Origin: JAICUY01 sp038250515
GTDB taxonomy: Bacteria > Chloroflexota > Limnocylindria > QHBO01
NCBI GenBank assembly: GCA_038250515.1
Contig: JBBSCG010000007.1
Location: 1-54,722 of the forward strand
Direction: 5' to 3'
Length of the DNA stretch: 54,722 nucleotides
Positions 18,205 to 24,422 of this stretch are shown one piece after another. The translations under genes were made by a program, and so were the position numbers. Numbering within the stretch: the first letter of the stretch is position 1; each line of letters begins with the position of its first letter. The notes beneath the pieces were generated by a model that ran no database searches, was not told the DNA's origin, and saw only the letters and a list, made by a program, of their open reading frames with translations.

Positions 18205-19157
18205 GTGCGCAGAGTAGCCAGCCGGTCGCCGGCGATGTAGATCGTGTCGTCGATGGCGCGGCGCAGCTCCGCCTCGCGGTCGTTGCGCAGGGCATGCTCG
18301 AGCAGCGGCACGATTGCGGTCTTCGGACGCCCGGCCACGAAGATCACGTAGCGGAAGCCGAAGCGTTGCTCGTAGATCTCGTTGAGCATCGCGAGCTCCT
18401 CGTGGGCGCGCGTGACTTCGGCATCCTGCGGCGATTCATGGGCGTAGCCCTGCTCGGCATGCGAAGCCTCCGAGACCGATTCCGGCGGCGCCCCGATTCG
18501 GGGGTGGCCTTCAACCAGCTCCAGCCTCTCCGCTTCGGGCAGACCGTGGGCGACCTCGAACGCGGCGTCGATCAGCCCTCGGTTTGTCGCGAACGGCCGC
18601 TCGCCGGCGAGGCGGGCAAGGAACCGTGGGCCGCCCTCGAACAGCGGCATCACCTCGTGGACGAATGCCGCGACCGGCAGCCTATCGAGGTCCTCGATGC
18701 GCGGAAACGCAACGCCGCCGAGCGTGTCGGCGCTCGGATCGGTCAGCAGCTGGAGCTCCACGGCCCCCTCGTGCACGGCGGCCACCCGCATGCCACGCCG
18801 CAGGTAGAAATGGATCGCGTCGAGGTTGTCGTTGACCGTCAGCAGCCAGAGCCGACGATGGCCACTGGCCGCCGCCACCTGCCAGGCGGTCCCGAGCAAC
18901 GCCGTGCCTGCGCCATATCCACGCGGCTCGATATGCAGGGTGACCAGCTCCATCCCGCCGTCCGTTGTCTCCCGGACCGTGGCCAGCCCGATCGGACGAC
19001 CCCCGGACTCCGCCACCAGTCCCTCGAGCGACAACGGATCGACCAGCTCGTTCGGACCGGACCCGACGGCGGTGCCACCTGAGCACGCCTTGACGAGGCG
19101 CTCCGCCCATTCGCGATCCGCGGTCACAAAGTCGCGGACGCGCACGTCCGGTTCCAT
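18201..19157 (-). CDS. GNAT acetyltransferase-OHCU decarboxylase fusion
   Basis: 318 residues in two parts. Residues 1 to about 140 read as a GNAT domain (LVTLHIEPRGYGAGTALLG resembles the acetyl-CoA loop; then NDNLDAIHFYLRRGM). Residues from about 155 to the end read as OHCU decarboxylase: HPRIGAP, SEASHAEQGY (the EQ motif) and the conserved YEQRFGFRYVIFVAGR. OHCU decarboxylase converts the product of HIU hydrolase to S-allantoin. The fusion is continuous in one frame with no internal start of obvious strength. It sits between HIU hydrolase (4-nt gap) and uricase (ATGA overlap), confirming the pathway role of the C-terminal half. What the GNAT half acetylates is unknown. Confidence 0.88.
   Translation of the reverse strand: MEPDVRVRDFVTADREWAERLVKACSGGTAVGSGPNELVDPLSLEGLVAESGGRPIGLATVRETTDGGMELVTLHIEPRGYGAGTALLGTAWQVAAASGHRRLWLLTVNDNLDAIHFYLRRGMRVAAVHEGAVELQLLTDPSADTLGGVAFPRIEDLDRLPVAAFVHEVMPLFEGGPRFLARLAGERPFATNRGLIDAAFEVAHGLPEAERLELVEGHPRIGAPPESVSEASHAEQGYAHESPQDAEVTRAHEELAMLNEIYEQRFGFRYVIFVAGRPKTAIVPLLEHALRNDREAELRRAIDDTIYIAGDRLATLRT
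18211..18216 (-). promoter_or_regulatory. Possible internal -10 TACTCT before uricase
   Basis: TACTCT on the minus strand, exactly 6 nt before the uricase ATG, inside the end of the upstream gene. It matches the spacing seen at other starts in this window but could be fortuitous. Confidence 0.3.
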
Positions 19158-19161
19158 CGGT

Positions 19162-19509
19162 CTAGCTGCCGCGATAGGTCGTCAGCCCGAAGGGCGAGAG
19201 CAGCAACGGGACGTGGTAGCTGCGGCTCGCATCAGTCACGCGCAGTGCGAGCGCGAGACTCTGGAAGAACGCGTCATCTTCATCGGTATGGCCACCCACG
19301 TCGAAGGCAAGCTGGTAGTCGGCCTCCCGCAGCTCGCCGCCGGCCAACAGGTCAGCAATGCGGCCGTCGGCATCGGTCCGGAGATCGCTGAGGAGCTCGG
19401 AGCTGCCGTCATCGGCCATGCGAAAGAGCGCAATACCGACATCGGAAGCCGGTTTGCCGCTGGCGAGGTCGAGCACATGCGTGCTGATGGTCGGACGCGA
19501 ATCAGCCAT
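19162..19509 (-). CDS. uraH: 5-Hydroxyisourate hydrolase (transthyretin-like)
   Basis: 115 residues, full length for the family. ISTHVLDLASGKPA is the N-terminal signature, and the protein ends in YRGS, the conserved C-terminal tetrapeptide that contributes to the active site. It hydrolyses the unstable uricase product to OHCU. It is the first gene of the minus-strand urate operon. Its ATG is only 9 bp from the ATG of the divergent metallo-hydrolase gene, leaving almost no room for a 5' leader. Confidence 0.94.
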   Translation of the reverse strand: MADSRPTISTHVLDLASGKPASDVGIALFRMADDGSSELLSDLRTDADGRIADLLAGGELREADYQLAFDVGGHTDEDDAFFQSLALALRVTDASRSYHVPLLLSPFGLTTYRGS

Positions 19510-19518
19510 GCTTGCATC

Positions 19519-20109
19519 ATGACCGATGCACCCCTCGCCCGCACTGCCGGCTTCGACATCCTCCTGACAGGCTCGTTGAGTTCCGACTGCGGAGGCGTCG
19601 TCAGCACCTGTTCGCTCGTCCGCGACGGTGGGCGGGTGATCGTGGTCGACCCCGGGATGGCCGATCGCCAGGCGGACATCCTCGATCCGCTCGCCACGCT
19701 CGGCGTCGAGCGGTCACAGGTCAGCGACGTTGTGCTGAGCCACCACCATCCCGATCACACCATGAACGTCGCGCTCTTCCCGAACGCCGCGGTTCACGAC
19801 CACTGGGCGATCTATCGCGGGTCCGCGTGGGAGGACTCCGACGCGGAAGGGCGTCAGCTCACCGGGTCCGTGCGGCTGATCCGCGTGCCGGGCCACACGC
19901 CGGAGGACATTGCCACTCTCGTCGGGACGGCGGAGGGCGTAGTGGTGTGCACGCATCTGTGGTGGAGCGCATCGGGTCCCGCCGACGACCCGTATGCGCC
20001 CGATCAGGCTCAGCTCCACGCGTCGCGAGCACGGGTGCTGGCCGTTGCCGATCTCATCGTGCCTGGCCACGGTGCGTCGTTCCGGCCTGATCTTCAGACC
20101 CCACGGTGA
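19519..20109 (+). CDS. Metallo-beta-lactamase-fold hydrolase
   Basis: 196 residues. SHHHPDHT is the HxHxDH metal-binding motif; later metal ligands are likely in VPGHTPED and VPGHGASF. The fold covers thiolesterases, lactonases and nucleases, so the substrate is not predictable, but divergence from the urate operon suggests a linked role. The ATG at 19519 is the first plausible start and follows the HIU hydrolase start codon on the other strand by 9 bp. Confidence 0.88.
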   Translation: MTDAPLARTAGFDILLTGSLSSDCGGVVSTCSLVRDGGRVIVVDPGMADRQADILDPLATLGVERSQVSDVVLSHHHPDHTMNVALFPNAAVHDHWAIYRGSAWEDSDAEGRQLTGSVRLIRVPGHTPEDIATLVGTAEGVVVCTHLWWSASGPADDPYAPDQAQLHASRARVLAVADLIVPGHGASFRPDLQTPR

Positions 20110-20160
20110 TGCCGACTCCCTGCGGCGACTCGTGCCAAATGTGCGTCAGCGAGCACCTTA

Positions 20161-20200
20161 TGCAGGCGACAAGCGTCGGCGATGCTAATGAGGGCCTGCA
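20161..20200. repeat. Inverted repeat TGCAGGC...GCCTGCA after the metallo-hydrolase gene
   Basis: Seven-base arms at 20161-20167 and 20194-20200 flank 26 nt. It lies about 50 nt after the stop and may be a transcript-end structure. The rest of 20110-20352 contains no gene; it holds three copies of a CAAATGT motif (20136, 20209, 20302). Confidence 0.4.
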
Positions 20201-20340
20201 TCACAGGACAAATGTGCGCCGATTGAAGCAGATGTCACCGGTAAAGCACGCCAAGTGGCATCGGTTGACAAGCTCACTTCCGTAGGGCTCCCGTACGCAC
20301 ACAAATGTCATCGGCTGCGGCCTCGTGGCACGGCAGCAGC

Positions 20341-20346
20341 TATCCT
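20341..20346 (+). promoter_or_regulatory. -10 element TATCCT of the DUF3830 gene
   Basis: TATCCT lies 6 nt before the ATG at 20353 with no ribosome-binding site between, consistent with a leaderless transcript. Confidence 0.5.
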
Positions 20347-20352
20347 CGGCCC

Positions 20353-20772
20353 ATGGCTGACCTGCACATTCGCGTCGGCGACGTCGACTTCAGCGCCAAC
20401 TGGGAGGCCGATGCACCGCAGACCGTCGCCGCGCTGGGTGCCTGGCTGCCGCTGCGCTCGCAGCTGATCCACTGCCGGTGGAGTGGCGAGTCGACCTGGG
20501 TCCCGTTCGGCGACCGGCGTCCGGATGTCGGCTTCGAAAACGCGACATCACACCCCGCGCCCGGAGCGCTGCTGATCTACACCGGCGAACTCTCCGAGTG
20601 CGAGATCCTCTTCCCGTACGGCGCCTGCGCCTTCTCGTCAAAGGTCGGACAGCTGGCGGGGAACCACTTCGCCACGCTCGTGCCCGACGAGGGTTGGCAG
20701 GACCGCCTGCGCGAGGTCGGCCGCCGCTGCCTGTGGGACGGCGCCCAGGAGATCGAGATCAGCGAGGCGTAG
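20353..20772 (+). CDS. DUF3830 family protein (cyclophilin-like fold)
   Basis: 139 residues matching the DUF3830 pattern: IHCRWSGESTWVPFGD, ENATSHPAPG, ECEILFPYGACAFSSKVGQLAGNHFATL. Family members are found beside hydantoinases and other cyclic-amide metabolism genes, as here (a hydantoinase-type gene is 0.9 kb downstream). The biochemical function is not established. The start is fixed by the TATCCT -10 at 6 nt. Confidence 0.8.
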   Translation: MADLHIRVGDVDFSANWEADAPQTVAALGAWLPLRSQLIHCRWSGESTWVPFGDRRPDVGFENATSHPAPGALLIYTGELSECEILFPYGACAFSSKVGQLAGNHFATLVPDEGWQDRLREVGRRCLWDGAQEIEISEA

Positions 20773-20875
20773 ACACGAGGGCCGCGGGACGCCATGCTGC
20801 CCGCACGAATCCCGTAGCGAGGGTTGGCTCACGGTCTGGCTCATCATCGCCGTCACCGCGATCATCATCCTGCTG

Positions 20876-21121
20876 ATGGCGTTCCAGGTGGTATCGCTAC
20901 TCGCGGGGCTAGTCCTGATCGTGCTCGCCCTCCTGGCGTCCGTGATGCTTGGCGAGCGGCTCGACCGTACACGTCAACGGTCGCATCACGATGCAGCCGA
21001 GCACTTCGACGTGAATCGCGGCGAGCTCTACGGCCGCTCCTCCGAAAGCAGCTGGGACACGCCACAGCCGTACATCGACCATCCCGACGGGGGAGGAACG
21101 CCGCCGGGCGTGGAGCGGTAG
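20876..21121 (+). CDS. Small membrane protein, function unknown
   Basis: 81 residues: one N-terminal hydrophobic helix (VSLLAGLVLIVLALLASVML) then a charged soluble tail. In the same frame the sequence upstream of this ATG stays hydrophobic (WLTVWLIIAVTAIIILL), but no ATG, GTG or TTG is present there, so either the true start is non-standard or the gene has lost its start. I do not recognise a family. It lies between the DUF3830 gene and the cyclic-nucleotide-binding-fold gene on the same strand. Confidence 0.45.
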   Translation: MAFQVVSLLAGLVLIVLALLASVMLGERLDRTRQRSHHDAAEHFDVNRGELYGRSSESSWDTPQPYIDHPDGGGTPPGVER

Positions 21122-21197
21122 GCGCGCCAGCGACACCCGTCGGGCGCTGCGGCGGGGAAGTATGCTCACGCGGCAGGGGAGAGATACCGAGGTAGCG

Positions 21198-21620
21198 GTG
21201 GTCCGAGACGAGAAGCTCGAGAAGCTCAGGCAGGTTCCCTTGTTCGCGCATCTCGGCCGTCGCGAGACGGAGCGGCTGAGCATGCTGGCCGATGAGCTCG
21301 ACGTGCCCGACGGTCAGATCCTGACCCGCCAGGGAGCGAGCGGAGGCGAATTCTTCATCGTCCTTGACGGGCAGGTCGCCATCGAGAAGGACGGCGGCCG
21401 GGTTGCGACGATGAATCCGGGTGACTTCCTCGGCGAGATCGCGCTGATCGACGGGCAGCCGCGAACCGCGACGGCCCGCGCTGAGGGCAACGCGCGCCTG
21501 CTGGTGATCGGTCGAGCGCCATTCCACGAGCTGATAACCGAGTTTCCGTCGGTGCGGGTCTGCGTCCTGGACGCCCTGGCAGAGCGGGTCCGCGCCCACG
21601 AGCCATCCGAGACTGCCTGA
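21198..21620 (+). CDS. Cyclic nucleotide-binding domain protein
   Basis: About 140 residues forming a single cNMP-binding beta-roll (CRP/PKA type). VPLFAHLGRRETERLSMLAD opens the domain, GEFFIVLDGQVAIEK and PGDFLGEIALIDGQPRTATARAEG form the phosphate-binding cassette. There is no helix-turn-helix, so it is a stand-alone sensor rather than a CRP-type repressor. I prefer the GTG at 21198 with GAGG 5 nt upstream; an in-frame ATG at 21162 lies inside a TATGCT hexamer (21161-21166) that may be the promoter. The next gene starts 9 nt after the stop. Confidence 0.85.
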   Translation: MVRDEKLEKLRQVPLFAHLGRRETERLSMLADELDVPDGQILTRQGASGGEFFIVLDGQVAIEKDGGRVATMNPGDFLGEIALIDGQPRTATARAEGNARLLVIGRAPFHELITEFPSVRVCVLDALAERVRAHEPSETA

Positions 21621-21629
21621 AACCCAGGC

Positions 21630-22988
21630 GTGCCTGACCTCGTTGTCTCTGGCGGGACGGTCGTCACTGGCGACGGCGCATCGGTTGCCGATGTTGCGGT
21701 CGACGGTGGCCGCGTCAGCGCGATCGGTTCAGGGCTCGCATCGTCTGCCAGCGAGGTCATTGACGCGACCGGTCTGCTGGTGCTTCCGGGCGTCGTCGAC
21801 GTTCACACGCACGTGCGGCTGCCATCGCCTGACGAGCCGGACCGATTCTTCCGCGACACGCTGGCGGCGGCGCACGGCGGCACGACGACCTTTCTGACCT
21901 TCAACAACCCGGGCACCGGCATTTCTGAGTCCGCGCAGCGGTCACTGTTGCGGGGCCTTGACGAGTTTCGCGAGCGAACGGCGGGGGAGTCGGCGGTCGA
22001 TTTCGGGCTGTCGGCGGTGATCACCGGGCAGCAGGACGATCCAATCGCCGAGCTGCCGGCGCTGATCGAAGCCGGCGTGCCGACCTTCAAGGCCTTCATG
22101 GTTTACGACTTCCGCCTGCCGGATGAGCAACTGCTGCGCGCCATGCAGGTGGCGACCCGTCATGGCGGCCTGCTGCAGGTCCATTGCGAAGACCCATCGG
22201 TCATCGACCCGTTGATCGAGCGGGCGCTCGCAGCCGGAGAGGTCGGTTGCCGTCACCACGCACTGTGCCGGCCACCGGCCGCCGAGACCGCCGCGACGCG
22301 CAAAGCGATCGAGATGGCGCGCCGTACCGAGGCTCCGCTGTACATCGTCCACCTCTCCTGTGAGGGAGCATTGCATGCCGTCGCCGAGGCGAAGGCCCGC
22401 GGTGAGCCGGTCTATGCGGAGACCTGCCCGCAGTACCTGACCTTCACATCGGACCTGTACGACGAGCCCGATGAAGCGGAGGTCATCAAGCGCGTGATCT
22501 CGCCTCCGCTTCGCTCACAGGCCGATGTCGACGCGCTGTGGCAGGGACTTCGCGACGGGACATTGGACACGGTCGCCTCGGACCACGTGCCGGATCGGTT
22601 GACGGTCGAGAAACGTCTACCGGCGCCCCCGTTTCCGCAGATCAGCAACGGCGGACCCGGGATCGAGACGCTGCTGTCGGTGGTGTACTCGGAGGGTGTC
22701 GCCCGTGGCTGCCTGTCGCTCGAACGGATGGTCGAAGTGCTGTCCGCCGCGCCGGCGCGGCTGTTCGGGCTGCCGGCGAAGGGTATGCTCGAGGTCGGGC
22801 GTGACGCCGACCTGGTGCTGTTCGACCCATCGGCTGCTCGAGCCATCCGGCAGGCCGATCTGCATCACACCAGCGACTACACGCCGTACGAGGGGATGGA
22901 AGTCTCCGGCGAGGTGCGCAACGTGCTGCTCCGCGGCGAACCGGTCGGCGAGCGCCGAGGCCGCTTCATGGAGCGGATGATGGCCTGA
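21630..22988 (+). CDS. Hydantoinase/dihydropyrimidinase/allantoinase-type cyclic amidohydrolase
   Basis: 452 residues of the binuclear-metal amidohydrolase superfamily. Visible ligands are HTH in PGVVDVHTHVRL, the probable carboxylated Lys in TFKAFMVY, His in QVHCED, His in YIVHLSCEG, and Asp in VASDHVP. This ligand set is shared by D-hydantoinase, dihydropyrimidinase and allantoinase, so the ring substrate cannot be fixed by sequence. The complete urate-to-allantoin operon nearby makes allantoin or a related hydantoin a reasonable inference. GTG start 9 nt after the previous gene, so likely one operon. Confidence 0.85.
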   Translation: MPDLVVSGGTVVTGDGASVADVAVDGGRVSAIGSGLASSASEVIDATGLLVLPGVVDVHTHVRLPSPDEPDRFFRDTLAAAHGGTTTFLTFNNPGTGISESAQRSLLRGLDEFRERTAGESAVDFGLSAVITGQQDDPIAELPALIEAGVPTFKAFMVYDFRLPDEQLLRAMQVATRHGGLLQVHCEDPSVIDPLIERALAAGEVGCRHHALCRPPAAETAATRKAIEMARRTEAPLYIVHLSCEGALHAVAEAKARGEPVYAETCPQYLTFTSDLYDEPDEAEVIKRVISPPLRSQADVDALWQGLRDGTLDTVASDHVPDRLTVEKRLPAPPFPQISNGGPGIETLLSVVYSEGVARGCLSLERMVEVLSAAPARLFGLPAKGMLEVGRDADLVLFDPSAARAIRQADLHHTSDYTPYEGMEVSGEVRNVLLRGEPVGERRGRFMERMMA

Positions 22989-23367
22989 TGCACGCCATCA
23001 TCGGAAAAAGATCTACCGAGCAGCGCTGTAAACCATCGCGCACGACGATGCCGATGCGCTCGCCGAGTACCTGGACCCCGACATCCTCGACCACAATCCG
23101 ATCCCGGACCAGTCGCCTGGCTTCGCCGGCTTCCGTGAATTCATGACTGCGATGCACACCGCGCTTCCCGACATCAGCGTCAGCGTCGAGCAGGTGCTGG
23201 CAGAGGGTGACCTCGTGGCGGGCCGAGTGATCTAGCGCGGCACACACACGGGTCCGCTGCTCGACATTGCGCTGAGCGGACGACCGGTCTCAATCCCGGC
23301 CTTTCACATCGTGCGCTTCAACGATGCCAGGATCGCCGAGTGGGTGGGGCAGGGCCGACCTGAGTGA
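22988..23367 (+). pseudogene. SnoaL-like (ester cyclase) pseudogene
   Basis: In frame with 23038 the sequence reads AHDDADALAEYLDPDILDHNP, then GFREFM, VEQVLAEGDLVAGRV, RGTHTGPLL and FHIVRFNDARIAEWVGQ, an unmistakable SnoaL-like fold polypeptide. It is interrupted by TAA at 23029-23031 and TAG at 23233-23235; the TAG replaces the Trp codon expected before RGTHTG. The ATG at 22988 is in another frame. Normal TAG stops elsewhere (e.g. yebC, recA) argue against recoding, so the gene is broken. Confidence 0.75.
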
Positions 23368-23482
23368 CGTAACGCAGCCCGACGCCTGACGGGGGCCCGC
23401 TAGGTCGTTCTGCCGAGAGCCGCACGCGAGTAAGCCCTCGATAAGCGGGCAGTAAGCGGCTGTCAGCATCATTTGCGGCCTG

Positions 23483-24223
23483 ATGGACGGCGTGCGGATC
23501 GGTCGAATCTTTCGCGCGGTGCGCATCCGCCGAGGCTGGCGCCAGCAGGATCTGGCGCGCGTTGCCCGCGTCTCGGTCGCCACAATTCGCAGGATCGAAC
23601 ACAGCCAGGGAGCGCGGCTCGTCTTGGCGACGCTCCTCCAGGTCGCCGTTGCGCTCGAGATCAGGATGGATGTCCGGGCAGGCTGGCGCGGTGGCGATTT
23701 GGACCGAATGCTCAATACCGGCCACGCCGCGATGCACGAGCGCATCGCCAGCATGTTCGACGCCCTACCACAGTGGGCATGGTCGCCCGAGGTCTCGTTC
23801 GCCATCTACGGAGAACGGGGCGTCATCGACATACTCGCGTTTCACCCCTCCACCGGCATGCTCCTGATCATCGAGCTGAAGACCGAGCTCGTGGATGTCC
23901 AGGAACTGATCGGCGTTATGGATCGGCGACGGCGCCTCGGGCGACGGATTGCGCTCGAGCGCGGCTGGAGCGTTCGTAAAGTGAGCTGCTGGATTCTGAT
24001 CCGCGAGTCGGCGTCGAATCGCCGGCGGCTGGCGACGCACTCCGGCGTCCTGCGTCATGCATTCCCTGGCGATGGCCGTCGGATGCACGCCTGGCTCCGG
24101 CATCCTGAGGACGAGCTCAACGCATTATCTTTCCTATCAAATACCGATCTGATGAACGGTAAGACGAATGGCAGCTTGCCAAGGCGTGTGCGTATCACTC
24201 GAGCCGCCACCCGGCACGCGTGA
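23483..24223 (+). CDS. HTH domain protein with PD-(D/E)XK-like C-terminal domain
   Basis: 246 residues. Residues about 5-62 form an XRE-type helix-turn-helix (RIRRGWRQQDLARVARVSVATIRRIEHSQ). The second domain has E103, D116 (in GVIDIL) and E131-L-K133 (LIIELKTE), the order and spacing of a PD-(D/E)XK nuclease core. After this comes a basic helix (MDRRRRLGRRIALERGW) and a tail with no recognised domain. It could be a nuclease-fold regulator or a stand-alone defence nuclease; I infer DNA binding but not activity. It is monocistronic, between a pseudogene and a pair of direct repeats, and there is no obvious partner gene. Confidence 0.7.
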   Translation: MDGVRIGRIFRAVRIRRGWRQQDLARVARVSVATIRRIEHSQGARLVLATLLQVAVALEIRMDVRAGWRGGDLDRMLNTGHAAMHERIASMFDALPQWAWSPEVSFAIYGERGVIDILAFHPSTGMLLIIELKTELVDVQELIGVMDRRRRLGRRIALERGWSVRKVSCWILIRESASNRRRLATHSGVLRHAFPGDGRRMHAWLRHPEDELNALSFLSNTDLMNGKTNGSLPRRVRITRAATRHA

Positions 24224-24242
24224 AATACGGCCCATCGACCTG

Positions 24243-24272
24243 CTAAGCACTCACAGACCGAGCATTTGATCA
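24243..24272 (+). repeat. 30-bp direct repeat, copy 1
   Basis: Identical over 30 bp to 24305-24334; it ends in GCATTTGATCA. It lies just past the HTH-nuclease gene. The copies are 62 bp apart, which is not a multiple of three, so this is a DNA rather than protein repeat. Confidence 0.9.
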
Positions 24273-24304
24273 GAAAGGACGAGATTGGATGCCGAACGAC
24301 CTAT

Positions 24305-24334
24305 CTAAGCACTCACAGACCGAGCATTTGATCA
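24305..24334 (+). repeat. 30-bp direct repeat, copy 2
   Basis: Second identical copy of the 30-bp repeat. Read in one frame from an ATG at 24289 it encodes SKHSQTEHLIKKA, but that frame soon becomes antisense to malate synthase. The rest of the 24224-24422 spacer shows no other structure. Confidence 0.9.
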
Positions 24335-24422
24335 AGAAGGCGGTCGGCTCAGGGCAAGACGGCCCGTCGCGTGAGCGCGGGGAGCACTGCGATAGCAGGC
24401 TGAAGAGGCCGATACTGCGCGG

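Noticed and set aside
15895..18240. A 781-codon open frame antisense to the permease and uricase
   Set aside because: Long antisense frames are expected at this GC; it is rich in Arg/Gln with no fold or motif, while the opposite strand is clearly coding.
23029..23235. Stop codon recoding in the SnoaL-like gene
   Set aside because: TAG and TAA are used as normal stops in yebC, recA, tgt and others; a decayed gene is simpler.
24243..24334. Two 30-bp repeats as a CRISPR array
   Set aside because: Only two units with a 32-bp gap, no palindromic repeat core, no leader and no cas genes in the window.
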